From NCBI GenBank assembly GCA_038277395.1, contig CM076193.1, positions 95,743,583 through 95,807,582 of the forward strand: DNA of 64,000 nucleotides, in the 5' to 3' direction. Below the pieces are notes generated by a model, which was not told where the DNA came from, did not search any database, and saw only the letters and a program-made list of their open reading frames with translations. The position numbers were made by a program, and so were the translations under genes. This stretch comes from Dryocosmus kuriphilus (taxonomy: Eukaryota; Arthropoda; Insecta; Hymenoptera; Cynipidae). Below are positions 23,451-35,264 of this stretch, piece by piece. Each line of letters opens with the position of its first letter. The stretch's first letter is position 1.

Positions 23451-26400
23451 TGCAATCCACTGCAGATGTGCAATCTGTAAAAAATGCCTTTTTCGTTTTT
23501 TCGGTGCCAAAGTGCGAAGGAAACAGTTACAAATTTAAAGGAAAAAGATCTACGTTCAAAGTGCCCAGTGATCCTATTCTGCGAAGAGAATGGGAATCTT
23601 GTGTGCCCGGTGTTATTGTTTTCCGGTCTACAGCACGTATCTGCGAAAGCCATTTTTCCGATGAAAATATTATTAGAGAGTGTGTCAAATATGACCAAGA
23701 AGGGCAAATTGTCTATCGTGCTCCTTTAAAACATCCGCGTTTAATAAATGGTGCTAAACCAACAATATTTAAGAATCAGAATGCTTGCGGGAAATCAATG
23801 GAATATTTGCGACAACCACTCCAATCGATTGAAAATAGAATTTTTAATAATGAAGAAAGGGTGGAGGTGAACGAATCCCAAGTAAAATATGAACGTAAGT
23901 ATTTGTACTAATTTTAATAATTTACTGCACAAGGCACTCAAATTATTTTTTACAATTCTTAATAAACAATAAAATCAACTTAAATAGTGATTTATTGGTT
24001 TGATAAACTCTGATAGGAAAGTTAATTTTTGATTGATTAGTACTAAAACGATTGGCGTATATGCAGTTTCTTTCCATTAATAGTATTAATTAAATTTATT
24101 GTCTTTCGTTTGCAGAAAATAATTGTTCAGTTTGGGGAATTGATTTACAAGAGAATGGTTTAAATTTTTCGACTGATTTTGTAAGTGTTGACTCGTTATG
24201 TGACGTGCAAGAGACCGTTGTGCAAAGGGACAATGTTTTGCTGAGTCATGTTGAATTTGAGCAATCTGATTTGCAAGGAACGTCAGGTCGTGATACTACT
24301 GGTGATAATGTCGGAAATGTGCCCCTGAATAATTATATCTATCATTTATCTTCTTTAACGAATATCAGCAAAGGTTCATAATAAACTTTATAATTTTAAA
24401 ATTATGTTATATCGATCTAAGAAAAATTAAATGATATTCGCATACATGGAGAATATTTGTACATTTAACAATTTTTAAACATTTTCTTTTAGTTACTACA
24501 GATAATCGGGAAGAATATATATCTTCATTGACGGATAAATCAGAAAGGTTCGACACTCTACTCATTGAAACAAGCAATACAGCAGAGAAATGTGTTAATG
24601 ATAGTACCACAGATTGCTCTGTTTATAAATATAATACTGACTGTAGTACTAAAATGAAAACTGAGCCTACATCACAAGATTGTAATGAAGTAATTCAGAG
24701 AGATTTAAATTTCGACTGTAAAGAGAATTCATTAGAGAATAATAATGTAGAAGGTATTTCCAGTAATAATTCAGCATTGCAATTTACCATATCACATTTA
24801 AGTCTATCACACCGTCTTCCGTTACGATGTCTTTTAGCTTCACTTTCAAACGTGAGTATTTTAAATATCCATAATAATTCTTAACATTTGTGCATTATGC
24901 AAATGTAAACGATTTTCTATTGATATTCGAATTTCGTATTATAGCTGGTAAAGACATATTTGCGGAATGTTCTATTGAAGTGCTAAAACCTTGGAGTTTG
25001 AGTAAATCTTGTATAGGGGAAGAAGAATCTTTATTATTCACTTGGGTCACGAGCGTTAGTGATAACGGGATCAAAAAACACGTTTTGGAAAAATGTCTCG
25101 TAATAACTGCCGACCGAGAAATAAAATACGAAGTCCATTCTACGGCAGTTGACGTTGATGCAAAGAAACTCCCAACAATTCTTCACGATATAAAATCATT
25201 GCCAGAGCTTCTAAAAAAATTCAAGGATATGCGAGTTTGCAAAGGCGTACATTTAAACGATGTACCTCAAAATTCTATTTTGAAAAATAGTCTCATTACA
25301 GAATGGCACCATGCCGATTGTAAAATGACATCAATAAACTACGAAAGATGTCTAGCATGTAGAAGAATGACAAAAAGTTTATCACAGAAGGCGAGAAGAT
25401 TGAAAAAATTAGAAAAAGAAAAATATAAACCTATTCCGGCTTCCACAAACTCGCTAGATCAAATAAAACTAAAAATGCTTCAAAAAAAAGTAAAACACCG
25501 AACGAGAAGAGCAAAAAATTATAAGCGTAGACTTAATACATTAATTGAGACTATTCCCCAGCAACAACAAAATATCGCCAGCATTAATGTTGATGGTTTT
25601 GAGATGAAATGCTCTTCTCACAAGATTCCACATAATCAAAAAATTGTGATGAATGAAATTATTTCAGCTGCCAAAAGAACAAGTCCAAATGGTCGTCGAT
25701 ATTCTGAGGAATTCATTATGTTATGCATGCTTATGAATATCAGATCTAACAGTTATTATGAGTTTTTGAGAAAAAACGAAATATTGCCTTTACCATGTAC
25801 AAAAACTATTAGAGACTATATTTCACTATTTGCAACTACCTGCGGTTTTGATGAAGCCTTTTTCCAGCTTTTAGCGAAATCATTTAAATCGAAGAACATC
25901 ATGAAACGCCATGGTGTACTCTTATTGGATGAAATCGGTCTTCGAAAAGCTATAGTTGTATCGACAAAAAATTTGACTTACACTGGCATAGCTGATTATG
26001 GTCCAGATGGACCAAAGAGTTCGGATATGGTGACCTGGCAACGCATGGTCTAAATCTTATGTACCAGTCACTTACAGATAAATACACGCAACCCATTGCA
26101 GTATTTGCCTCCAAAAATTCGGTTCCTGCTGACGAATTAGCCAAAATTGTTGTAAAGTTGAAGCAAAGGCTGGATAATATAATTAAAACTGATGATTGGA
26201 AGGCATACGAAATCATCGAACAAAACGAATCCTCTGACAATTCCCTGTCCCCTGTCCTTGATTGTGTTATCTATTACGTTACAGGCTGTAATTCAATTTT
26301 GTGGCTTTATTACTGCTTCGTTATCAGCTCTAATACATGTAATTGCAATAATCTTCTGTAGATCTTATTCATGTACTGTAGTTGTGTACGTCTGCTTAAC

Positions 26401-26997
26401 ATTAGTGATCAGTATCGATTTTTAATTGAAGCTATAAATGTATCAGTCCGTTTCTACGTATTGTAAAATTATTAAAATAACAATAGAATACAGTAAAATT
26501 GGCTCCATATCTGCAGGGCATAATTCAAAAGGGTAACCATTTTCAGTGAACAGTTTTATGAGTAAATCGATTATGTTTTACTTTCAGGATATCTTGTTAA
26601 GCAAGTTCTCAAGAACCAAGATTATGCTAGTTGCACCGTTTGTCTAGAATCGCTTACAAATTCTGAGTCTGAGTCGTCTGTAATGCAACTTGTTGATCTT
26701 AAAACACGAGGGAGTTTAATTGATCCAAATCTTCATTTCTTTCATCTCATTAATAATGTTGAACAGTGCTTTAGAAAACACGCTTCTAAAATTGATGTCT
26801 TTGATTTAACCATGGACGAGGTGTTAGAATCTTATAAATTTACTTTTCCTTGCACTACACACGCGTCCGATATTTTAGCCTATTCTTTGTTTTATTATAT
26901 ACGATTACGGATGCGTCAATTTACTCACCAAGAGAATCAAAAACTAAAAAAGAAATCTGTAATCAAAAGAAAATTAGCGAAATTGGAAGCAGATTAA
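23451..26997 (+). pseudogene. P-element transposase gene, five exons, internally deleted
   Basis: Proposed exons: 23451-23894, 24116-24373, 24493-24851, 24945-26284, 26588-26997. Exon 1 encodes a THAP zinc finger (ICESHF, then GAKPTIF), though only one of the two N-terminal cysteines is in frame. Exons 2-3 are acidic/polar linker. Exon 4 has a basic coiled stretch and the RNase H-like start GVLLLDEIGLR, then LTYTGIADYG. A one-base shift near 26030 changes frame. After KLKQRLDNII the middle of the catalytic domain, including the second Asp region and GTP-binding insert, is missing. Exon 5 is the C-terminal helical part (NLHFFHLINNVEQCF). The junction of exons 3 and 4 is out of phase, and the exon 4 donor reads GC instead of GT. 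It was cut-and-paste transposase; it is now dead. Confidence 0.85.
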
Positions 26998-27545
26998 CGT
27001 CTCACATATCCTACAGTAGAAGGGACCTGAGTTATTGTACTAAGTACTTATTAGGTCACAAATGTTATATAGAAGTATTTATTTATTAAATAATAAATAT
27101 TTATTTACCTGATAATGAATATGGTTCAGTATTTTTTCCCTACATTTTGAATATTTATTCTCCATGTTTGTGTAGTGTCTTCTAATATTTCTTTTAATAA
27201 TACTTAGTTTTAAATATGTGTATAACATTACTTTTTCGAAGGTAACAAAATTTCTGAATGGTTAAAATCTACTAAAAAACAATTTAAAATAAAAAATTTA
27301 AAAATTTATATTTTTGACTAGTCACACACTATTTTATGACATAAAAATAGAATTTTTTCAGTATTTGCAAAAATATTTTACGAAGTAATCAATCTGACAC
27401 TTTGCTTATCAGTAAATTTTTGTTGTCGAGATTCTTTACTTTCGTTAAATTTCTGGCATTCCAATTCAAACATAATTATAAATATAATTAACATATCTTG
27501 TTGCATTATTTTAATTGTTTCATATTTTTGAAAGCCAACTTCATT
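26998..27545 (+). other. P-element sequence between its gene and the nested transposon
   Basis: AT-rich 3' region of the P element, with aataaataaat polyadenylation-like signals near 27090. No further exon is recognised. Confidence 0.5.
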
Positions 27546-30500
27546 ACACTGAACAACAAAATATGACCTATGTGGGGTTGGGATGAGACATATCATTTCC
27601 ATGGTAGTTTTCTGTGCTGAATCCAAATCTGACCTCCGTTTTTCTCCATCATGTCAAGTTTTTGAGATTTTGTGAGTTAAAATTTTTTTCAAAAAATCAC
27701 AAATCGTGTGATAAAAGGGTGAAAAAAATTTTTTCCGCACAAAGCGAGACATGATTTCGATGTATTTTTGAACGCAGAATCCACTGGTTTTTTTTGTTTT
27801 TTCGATATCTCATATAGTTTTTGAGATAATTTAAAAAAAACAAAAAAAAAAAACACGAAAAAAAAATGGTTTTACGAAAATCCTTATATTTAAGTGAATA
27901 AATTTTATTTTTTAGTCACTCTGGTGTCGTTCTCTTCGTTTATTGATGCAGAAAAAATTGCGAAAAAGTTTACAGTTCCTGCTGTAACGGTTCGAAAGAT
28001 ACAAGGCAGAGAACTTGTCTCTTTCTAAAGAGTTGCCAATTTGACGGTTTACAAGTACTCGAGGCGAATCATTGTACTTTTTCTAATATCTCATTGCATT
28101 AATATCTTTAATATTTGCAATAACAATAATAATAATAATTCAATGATTTAAAAAATATATTTATAAGCTGCTACTACTCCCTAGAAAATTTTTCTTTTGC
28201 ATGCTCGACGGTGATGAGCATTTGGTTCATCAGTCATGAGCCTCCAGCAGTAGTCTGCTAAAGCGTTCACACTCCACTTTCCTTGGTATCTGTTTTCGAT
28301 TTCAGCGATGTGTTGATGAAACCGTTCCCCGCGTTCATCACTGACTGCCCCTAAATTCTCTGGGAAGAAGTCCAAGTGCGAGTGAAGAATGTGAATCTTT
28401 AGTGACATGTTCACTTTCAATTCCTTGAAGTTCTGCAGCATAGTATTTATCAGGTGTTTGTACTTTCTGGATTTTGTGTTCCCCAAGAAATTGTTTATGA
28501 CAGCTTTTACTGACAACCAAGTTTTTCTCTCAAGGTCAGTCAAGGTTGTTTCGAAATCACAATCCAACATTAGTTGTCGGATTTGGGGTCCCTGAAAAAC
28601 TCCTTCCTTGATTTTAGCTTCACTAAGCTTAGGGAATTTTCTTTTCAAGAAACGATGACCTTCCCCATTTTTATCCATTGCTTTGATAAAGTTTTTTTAC
28701 GATGCCGAGCTTTAAATGTAATGGTGGTAGTAATATTTTTTCACGATCAACCAATTGTTTTTCAGCAACGTTCATTTTTCCTGGTTCTAACGTCTTTCTG
28801 GCTGGCCAAACTTTAACATTATAATGTTGGTCTCGTGCTCTGCTGTCCCAGGTGCATAGAAAGCAACAAAATTTTGTGTAGCCAGATTGCAGTCCGAGAA
28901 GAATACCTATTACTTTGAAATCACCACAGATAGACCACTGGTGTGATTTGTAATTTATTTTTTCAAGTAATAATTCCATAACAGCATAGCACTCTTTCAT
29001 ATTGGTGGCATGAGCGATGGGTATTGATGGATATTCATTTCCATTATGCAAGAGAACACCTTTCAAACTGTATTTATTTGCATCAATGAATAAGCGCCAA
29101 TTCTCTGGCTGGTGTTCTTGACCAAGGCTCTTAATAAGACTATCTACATCGGTACAATAGATGAGAGTATCTTGACTGGAAAAAAATATATTAAAATTTT
29201 TATCTTGATTTCTGTAAGTAATTTTTACATCTTTTTTTAATAAATTTTTTTTCTTTGAGCCCAGAGCCTAAGATTTCAGCTTGATTTTTCGATAAATTTA
29301 GGTCCCTTATCAAATCATTTAATTCTTTCTGGTCGAATAATTCTGGCAAGTTGCTGGTCGATTTACATTTTACGATTTGATTTTCATCAGCATTGATTTC
29401 TTCTGCTTTTTGGTTTACAGAATTGCCTGGTAAAGAATCGTTATAGTCATAAGCAGCTTTTGTCACGGAAGGAATATTAGGGTAAATAGTGCTGTTCTTG
29501 CATTGTGATGAGTAGCCTTTTACTTCTGTTAAACAAAAATAACAATCATCGATATGGTTTTGAGGTTCTCTCCAAAAAGTAGGAAAAGTGAATTTAAAAA
29601 GTCGATCAAAGTCTCCTCGTTGTACTGACCATAATTTATTAGCACAAGTTTTACAGCAGCTGTTGGGTATCCAACTTTTTTCTCCATTATCGGGCTTAAT
29701 CTGAAAATATATTTCGTAGCCTTCTCGCATTGTAGGAGAAATGTTTTGTCTCATTTTAGGTGGGATGAAAATACCGCAAACGTAGCAAAAGCTATCGGGA
29801 TGATTTTTGCAGCTGTTCTGCATTTTGCAATCGTTGCAAACTGAGCTCTGAATAAAAGCTTAGCGCAAATATATTGGAATTAAATAGAAATAGTTCAAGT
29901 TCTATAGCAGGTACAATGGTAGCATACGCTGTGACTCCACAGAGGGCTAGCATCAAATGAAGATCGGATAGCGCGGAGCACGAATAGCGCGATATGAACA
30001 AGAGTAGTATGATAATGGAGGGGAGAGAAGTGGAGGGGAGACGCGCATGTGCCATGAACAGTTTTCTTCCAAATGAAGCTCTGTGAATATTGTGAATATA
30101 GCAAATATTAAAGATATTAATGCAATGAGATATTAGAAACAGTACAATGATTCGCCTCGACTACTTGTAAACCGTCAAATTGGCAACTCTTTAGAAAGAG
30201 ACAAGTTCTCTGCCTTGTATCTTTCGAACCGTTACAGCTGGAACTGTAAACTTTTTCGCAATTTTTTCTGCATCAATAAACGAAGAGAATGACATCAGAG
30301 TGACTAAAAAATAAAATTTATTCACTTAAATATAAGGATTTTCGCAAAACTATTTTTTTTCGTGTTTTTTTTTTGTTTTTTTTTTTTTAAATTATCTCAA
30401 AAACTATATGGGATATCGAAAAAACAAAAAAACCAGTGGATTCTGCGTTCAAAAATACATCGAAATCATGTCTCGGTTTGTGCGGAAAAAATTTTTTTTT

Positions 30501-30676
30501 ACACCCTTTTATCACACGATTTGTGATTTTTTGAAAAAATTTTTAACTCACAAAATCTCAAAAACTTGACATGATGGAGAAAAACGGAGGTCAGATTTGG
30601 ATTCAGCACAGAAAACTACCATGGAAATGATATGTCTCATCCCAACCCCACATAGGTCATATTTTGTTGTTCAGTG
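27546..30676 (-). mobile_element. Unclassified DNA transposon with 575-bp terminal inverted repeats
   Basis: Left arm 27546-28119 and right arm 30101-30676 are near-identical inverted repeats beginning acactgaacaacaaaatatg. Between them lies a single minus-strand gene (29823-28181). The flanks cattA/ttac show no convincing target duplication, and a MITE abuts the right end, which may hide it. It sits inside the P element, so it is younger than that insertion. From memory the encoded protein family is abundant in aphids, Hydra and other invertebrates; I cannot assign the superfamily with confidence. Confidence 0.8.
28181..29823 (-). pseudogene. Transposase-like protein of the unclassified DNA transposon
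   Basis: The N-terminal part (29823 to about 29250) has paired-cysteine zinc-binding motifs: CYVCG, CCKTCANKLW and DCYFCL. The rest has segments typical of a widespread invertebrate transposon family: SLKGVLLHNGNEYPSIPIAH, QWSICGDFKVIGILLG, FCCFLCTWDSRARD, LLPPLHLKLGI, then FPKLSEAKIKEGVF, LHSHLDFFPENLGA and ERFHQHI...YQGKWSVN. The expected acidic residues of a nuclease (D in CGDFK, D in WDSRA) are present, but the active site is not experimentally known to me. Only two frameshifts break it, both in homopolymers: 8 T at 29245-29252 and 7 T at 28692-28698 (plus strand). No other stop is seen, so it is recent or possibly intact if those are sequencing errors. Confidence 0.75.
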
Positions 30677-30678
30677 TT

Positions 30679-30895
30679 ACCCAGTAGGCACAAAATTTAG
30701 CGGCGTCTTTACGACATCGTTACGACATCTTAAAGAAATCCTATGTCCATGTCGTTAAGATGCCTTTACGATGTCGAAAAGCCATTGTCAAATCCTACGA
30801 CGTCTTTACGACATCGCAAAGATATCTTAACGACATGGACATAGGATGTCTTTACAAGGTCGTCAAGACGTCGCCAAACTTTGTGCCCACTGGGT
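30679..30895. mobile_element. Hairpin MITE with CCCAGT/ACTGGG ends
   Basis: The left end acccagtaggcacaaaattt is matched in inverse by aaactttgtgcccactgggt. The interior is built of repeated tttacgacatcg/cgatgtcgt blocks, so almost the whole 217 bp folds on itself. It abuts the right end of the 3.1-kb transposon. A relative with the same ends is at 32317-32574. Confidence 0.8.
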
Positions 30896-31139
30896 GAATT
30901 TATTTCTAATCTTATAATGTTTAAGCTTTACTATGTATTTATTACTTTAATTAAGCTTACAAATACACCCATATTATTTAGGTTATTTGATACATGTTGA
31001 AAACATTAATTTTATCACATCCAAATTTCAAATTAAACCGCCACTACTCTACTATTGCGCCACTAGTTGCAATTTTTGGAATTAACCGGAAGCTTCAATA
31101 AGGGAACTTCCCCACCACGAGAGCCCACGGACCTGTGTA
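30896..31139 (+). other. Right-end P-element sequence
   Basis: Non-coding P-element DNA leading into its right terminal repeat (aagggaacttccccaccacg, from about 31098). Confidence 0.6.
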
Positions 31140-32048
31140 CGAGGGCCTACCCAAAAGAAACCGAACTACTTTTGTACAAAGTTATTATTTTGATTTTTCT
31201 ACAAAAAAACATTTAATCTCCTTCAAAGTACTCTCCATTGGAGACAATACACTTATCTAATCTTTTATTCCATTGTTCGAAACATTTTTTGAATTCCTCT
31301 TTTGTGATGCTTGACAGCGCCTCCGTCGTTTTTTCCTTCACTTCAGCTACGTCCGCAAAACGCTTTCCTTTCATGTCCCTTTTCATTCGGGGGAATAAAA
31401 AAAAGTCACAGGGGGCTAAATCGGGTGAATAGGGTGGGTGAGGAACAGTGGCCATGCTATTTTTGGTCAAAAATCGGCGCACAGAAAGAGCTGTGTGAGC
31501 AGGGGCGTTGTCGTGGTGGAAAAACCAGTCCCCCGACTGCCACAAATCAGGCCTTTTCCGTCGTAAACTGTTGCACAAACTTCTTCGATGGTCCTTCGTC
31601 GATCTTCCAGGATGATTTCACGAATTTTTTCAACATTTTCGTCGGTTCCGGCCGTCGAAGGACGTCCAGAGCGAGGTTGATCGTCAATTGACATTTCCCC
31701 ACTTTTAAAACGAGAAAACCACTCGAACACTTGAGTTTTTCCCATAGCATCATCCTTGTAGGCCGTTTTCAACATTTGAAGAGTTTCTGTGCCCGTTTTC
31801 CCGAGCAGGAAGCAAAACCTCACGTTGGCACGCTGATCACGAAAATCAACCATCACAAAAAACGACGAGCGCGCAAAGCAACAGTCACAAAAAAAATTAC
31901 ACACACCAAATGCAACCTTACACAGTGATAGCAGTTGGCATACTAACTGGTGAAAAGTGCCTCTACACGCACCTACCGGCAAAAACCCGGTACTACAACA
32001 ACTCCGCTCCCCACAACATCAGTTCGGTTTCTTTTGGATAGGCCCTCG
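31140..32048 (-). mobile_element. Internally deleted mariner in the P-element right terminal repeat
   Basis: Terminal repeats cgagggcctacccaaaagaa (31140) and its near complement ttcttttggataggccctcg (ending 32048) are flanked by TA (31138-31139, 32049-32050). The outer flanks rejoin into a P-element terminus, proving the order of insertion. It is of a different subfamily from the mariner at 17.5 kb, judged by TIR and protein. Confidence 0.92.
31213..31853 (-). pseudogene. Mariner transposase relic (DD34D type)
   Basis: The start MVDFRDQRANVRF at 31853 leads through the N-terminal HTH (LGKTGTETLQMLK), AMGKTQVFEWFSRFKSG and DQPRSGRPST to about 31600. There the sequence jumps and shifts frame to LRRKRPDLWQSGDW. 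The C-terminal half retains the second Asp (FFHHDNAPAHT) and the third (YSPDLAPCDFFLF), separated by 34 residues, the defining mariner spacing. The first catalytic Asp and the region around it are deleted. Confidence 0.9.
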
Positions 32049-32068
32049 TATACGACCGTGCACCAGGG

Positions 32069-32316
32069 AAATCTAGGTCACCGCGGTATTCCTCGGTATT
32101 GTATACGTATTGTACACGATCTTGTGGTTAAGATTTCTTCTGCTAAAAATCTACAATATTTTTATGAAATTAAAAGAAAAACATTGCCAAACATAAAATT
32201 AATCATTTTTAATAAAATGAATGGTGAAATATAGGTACTATGTGTATTTTTTGTCTCATTTAAGTAGGTGAAGATGTATAAATAGTAATTTGTCTCTTTT
32301 TCAGATTTTGGAGCTA
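32069..32316. other. No gene recognised
   Basis: Short AT-rich stretch to the right of the P element; no credible frame. Confidence 0.4.
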
Positions 32317-32574
32317 ACCCAGCCGGCATGAAATTAGAAGACGTGTTCAGAACGTCCAAAAAACGCCGCTAAGTCAGGCCAAATTACATTCCAGAAATGT
32401 AAAATGTCCCAACTACGTCCTGAAAAGGTTTTTGGAACAGCAGATGTTTCTAGAATGTTATTTGGCCCAACTTAGGACGTTTTTGAAACGTTCCAAGGAC
32501 GTCTTCGACTTTTACGTCCAAGAAACGTTTTTAGAACGTTCTATTTACGTCCTTAAATTTTTTGCCCACTGGGA
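32317..32574. mobile_element. MITE related to the one at 30679
   Basis: The left end acccagccggcatgaaatta pairs with the right end taaattttttgcccactggga. The interior has repeated acgtcc/ggacgt and gaacgtt blocks in both orientations. Confidence 0.7.
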
Positions 32575-33317
32575 AGCCTGTATTTTCGAAAGAGCAGAAA
32601 CAACAATCAGTCGATTATATTTTTAAAATGGAGTTGCATTTTTTGGGTTCACTTCAAAGTAAGTGAGGGGATTAGCTTTTCAATTAACAGAGTTAATTAA
32701 TTTCAAATAACAGAGTTTGATTTTCCAGACTTTAATACCTTAGCGGACCGCGTGAACACAATGGTTACGCTATATAGCGTAACCCTAAGGTAACCTTACA
32801 ATAACCTCATATAATAATTAATAAAGGCAACCAAATAAACATGTAAACTATTGTAATTATAATTCCACGTTAAAGCTGACGTTAGAAAATTACGATGTAA
32901 ATGCAAAAATTTGATTCTGCAGCAGCAGAAGTTAAAAAAATTTGGAAGCATGCGCCTGTAACATGGCAGCCCGACGTGCAACATTAGGCGCCCGGCTGCC
33001 GCATCCCAGGTGCATCCTTCACAATTTTTTAAAAGTTCCGCCGCTAAAAAATACAATTTTTGCATTTGTATCGTCATTTTCTAGTATCGATTTTAAGGTA
33101 TAATTATAACTACAACATTTTAAATATTTATTTTGATGCTTTTATTAATTATATTGCTAGGTTATTACTTATTTTAAAATTTAGGATTACTTTAGGGTTA
33201 CGCTGCCCTTACGAAAACTGAGTACCTATAGGAAAATTGCCATTGCAACTGAGTATTGCAGGGAGTATTGAGTTGAATACTGAAGTGAGTATAGGAGATG
33301 TAATATTTTTTTCGCGA
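32575..33317. other. No gene recognised
   Basis: No credible frame. A short near-palindrome ttacgctatatagcgtaa lies at 32764-32781. The minus-strand frame at 32796-33077 has no family features. Confidence 0.45.
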
Positions 33318-33468
33318 TTGAATATTGAGAATGAGTATTGAAAAGAAGTATTGAAAATGAATATTGAGAATGAGTATTGAAAATGGTTTTTGAGAATGAA
33401 TATTGAAAGTGAGTATTAACCATGAGTATTGAGAATCAATACTGGCAATGAGTATTGAAAATGGGCAT
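33318..33468. repeat. Minisatellite of about 12-14 bp units
   Basis: Degenerate units of the form attgagaatgagt / attgaaaatgaat in one orientation; weaker copies extend back to about 33245. Frames through it on the minus strand are low-complexity artefacts. Confidence 0.8.
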
Positions 33469-34496
33469 GACATTAACTGTTAGAAATGTTTGGAATTTTA
33501 ATACATACATTCCGATAATTAATTAAAAAACTCAAGAATATAAAATAACAATTGAGACAGTAGCATATTAAATTTCATATAGTCGCATATTATGTTCTTC
33601 CTACTAAAGTCCGAATACTCCACTTTACATGAATTAAAAACCAATCTGGCGGTATAATTTTTGATTCTACATAATAAAACGTGCATATTTACAATTAATA
33701 CCTGGAAGTGATCTGCCTTTTATAATTTCTTTTAAATTATTAACTATATTTATTTATGAAGTTTTCAATAAATATATTTTATCATTATAAAACTATATTC
33801 TTCTGAAGTAGAATCTAAAAAAGCTTGTTCCAATTTTAAACTTTTCAAGAAAAATTTTAGATATCTGAAACCGTTGAAGCTAGACGTTAGCTAGACATAA
33901 GTCTGGCTTCTGAAACGATCCCGGACAAGTAAGACGTACCAGACAAAGCCTAGACTTCTCCTAAATATTTTCCAAACATTTACCAGACGAAACATTGTTA
34001 CTCGGGTTCTTCGATACGCGTCGAATGACTTTTGATGAACCCTCTATAACCTCTTATGATCTGGGAACACCGACTTGTAAATTAAAAAAATATATTATTT
34101 ACCGTGTTTACACGAGGAAATTTTTTTTAATATTCGAAACACAACAGTACTGTATATGGTGAATTTGCTCCCGTCTTCGAGACGCTTCGAATGATACAGT
34201 GTCGAAACTTCGATGAACTATCATAATCTATCAGTGGTCATTTAGAAAATTTAAGAAAATGTTTTCCTTTCTTTACATAAGATAAAATTCTTTAGGTAAT
34301 ATTTGGAATATAGTACGATTGGAACTTAAAAATTTTTGCGTTACAATAAGACACATTGATTGAACTTTTAATGATCTCTCTGATTTTTTGTAAATAAGAT
34401 TTTCGGTATAAGATTAAAACATCAACTTCATGAAATAAGTGCAAGTTTTTTTTGTCGGTGAAAATAATCCTCTGCATATATGAGGCTGCAAATTCA
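33469..34496. other. No gene recognised
   Basis: AT-rich. A cagac/ctagac-rich block at 33895-33990 resembles in style those at 60840-60980, perhaps the same degenerate repeat. No credible coding frame. Confidence 0.4.
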
Positions 34497-34668
34497 GTTA
34501 CACGCGACTGAAGTCCCCTATTTCGACAAGATTAAATTACACAATGTTTACATTCATCACTTCTACACAAAGATGAAGCGGGAAATGTTAACTCAAATGA
34601 AAATTTTACTTATCAAAAATTATTATTGGAACAATGCACCTTGGAACTTTGCTTAATGTAACGTCAGG
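34497..34668. repeat. Host repeat, left half, split by the Polinton
   Basis: The sequence acgcgactgaagtcccctat ... ttgcttaatgtaacgtcagg stops at the Polinton and resumes at 55247 with gtcagcgtttgtatttgttg. Uninterrupted copies at 55493-55715 and (inverted) 55940-56190 show the original joint. Confidence 0.85.
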
Positions 34669-35172
34669 AGTAGATAACCTGGGGTATAGGGCGGGCTGTG
34701 ATTGGTCGAGAGGCGGAGCCTATATGGAGGAGCGGGGGCAACGAGGGGGCGTGGCCTCGCTCTGATGGGTCGAAGTGGTGTTGGGTTGGAGTTAGGAGTG
34801 GGGGTAGTGAGAAGGCGTGGTCTATTCTGATTGGTGGAGAGAGGTTGTGGTCTAATTGAAAATGGGTGGGTGTGGTCTCTTCTGATTGGTCGAGAGGGGT
34901 GTATAGCCTAATTGAAATGGGTGTGGCCTTTTCTGATTAGGTAATAAGCATATCCTAAATGCAACGGGTGGAGGGGATGTTAGGGATTTTGGTTGGAAGG
35001 GTCGGAGGGGTGTAGCGCGTTCTGATTTGTAACTGGAAAAGGTAATGTCTAACTTACGTGCTTTGGAGAAGAATATAAATAATTGTGCTAATTGTACTTA
35101 CTAGAGAGAGTGACAGCTACTTAAAGGTATGTACGCTATTTATTTAACTAACTAAATTATTCAAACTATACT
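34669..35172. repeat. Polinton left terminal inverted repeat
   Basis: Pairs with 54712-55246. It is GC-rich, with degenerate repeated blocks of the form gtggtctnttctgattggtc, each carrying an inverted CCAAT box (for example attgg at 34701, 34830 and 34885). The inner end reads gacagctacttaaag, matching cttaagtagctgtaa near 54760. Confidence 0.88.
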
Positions 35173-35264
35173 AAGTGACATGTGAAAAAAATTATAATAC
35201 CATATTTGTTTTTATTTATTAATTCATATTCCAAAATCATTGTGAAGGAAGAAAATACATTTTT

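Larger units (their letters stand above)
23290..32060 (+). mobile_element. P-element-type (THAP) transposon, nested and inactive
   Basis: An exact 8-bp duplication caccaggg flanks it (23282-23289 and 32061-32068), the size made by P elements. Terminal inverted repeats of about 55 bp start cacggtcgtatacac; the right one is split by a mariner after its first 10 bp (32060-32051, then 31139-31098). Inside are a THAP transposase gene in plus orientation (23451-26997) and, further right, a 3.1-kb DNA transposon and a MITE. Removing the three insertions leaves about 4.5 kb. Confidence 0.92.

Noticed and set aside
27540..30682. Target-site duplication of the 3.1-kb transposon
   Set aside because: Flanks catt and ttac do not match, and the adjoining MITE obscures the right side.
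33318..33468. CRISPR-like regular repeats
   Set aside because: Units are about 12-14 bp, degenerate and contiguous with no spacers; a minisatellite.
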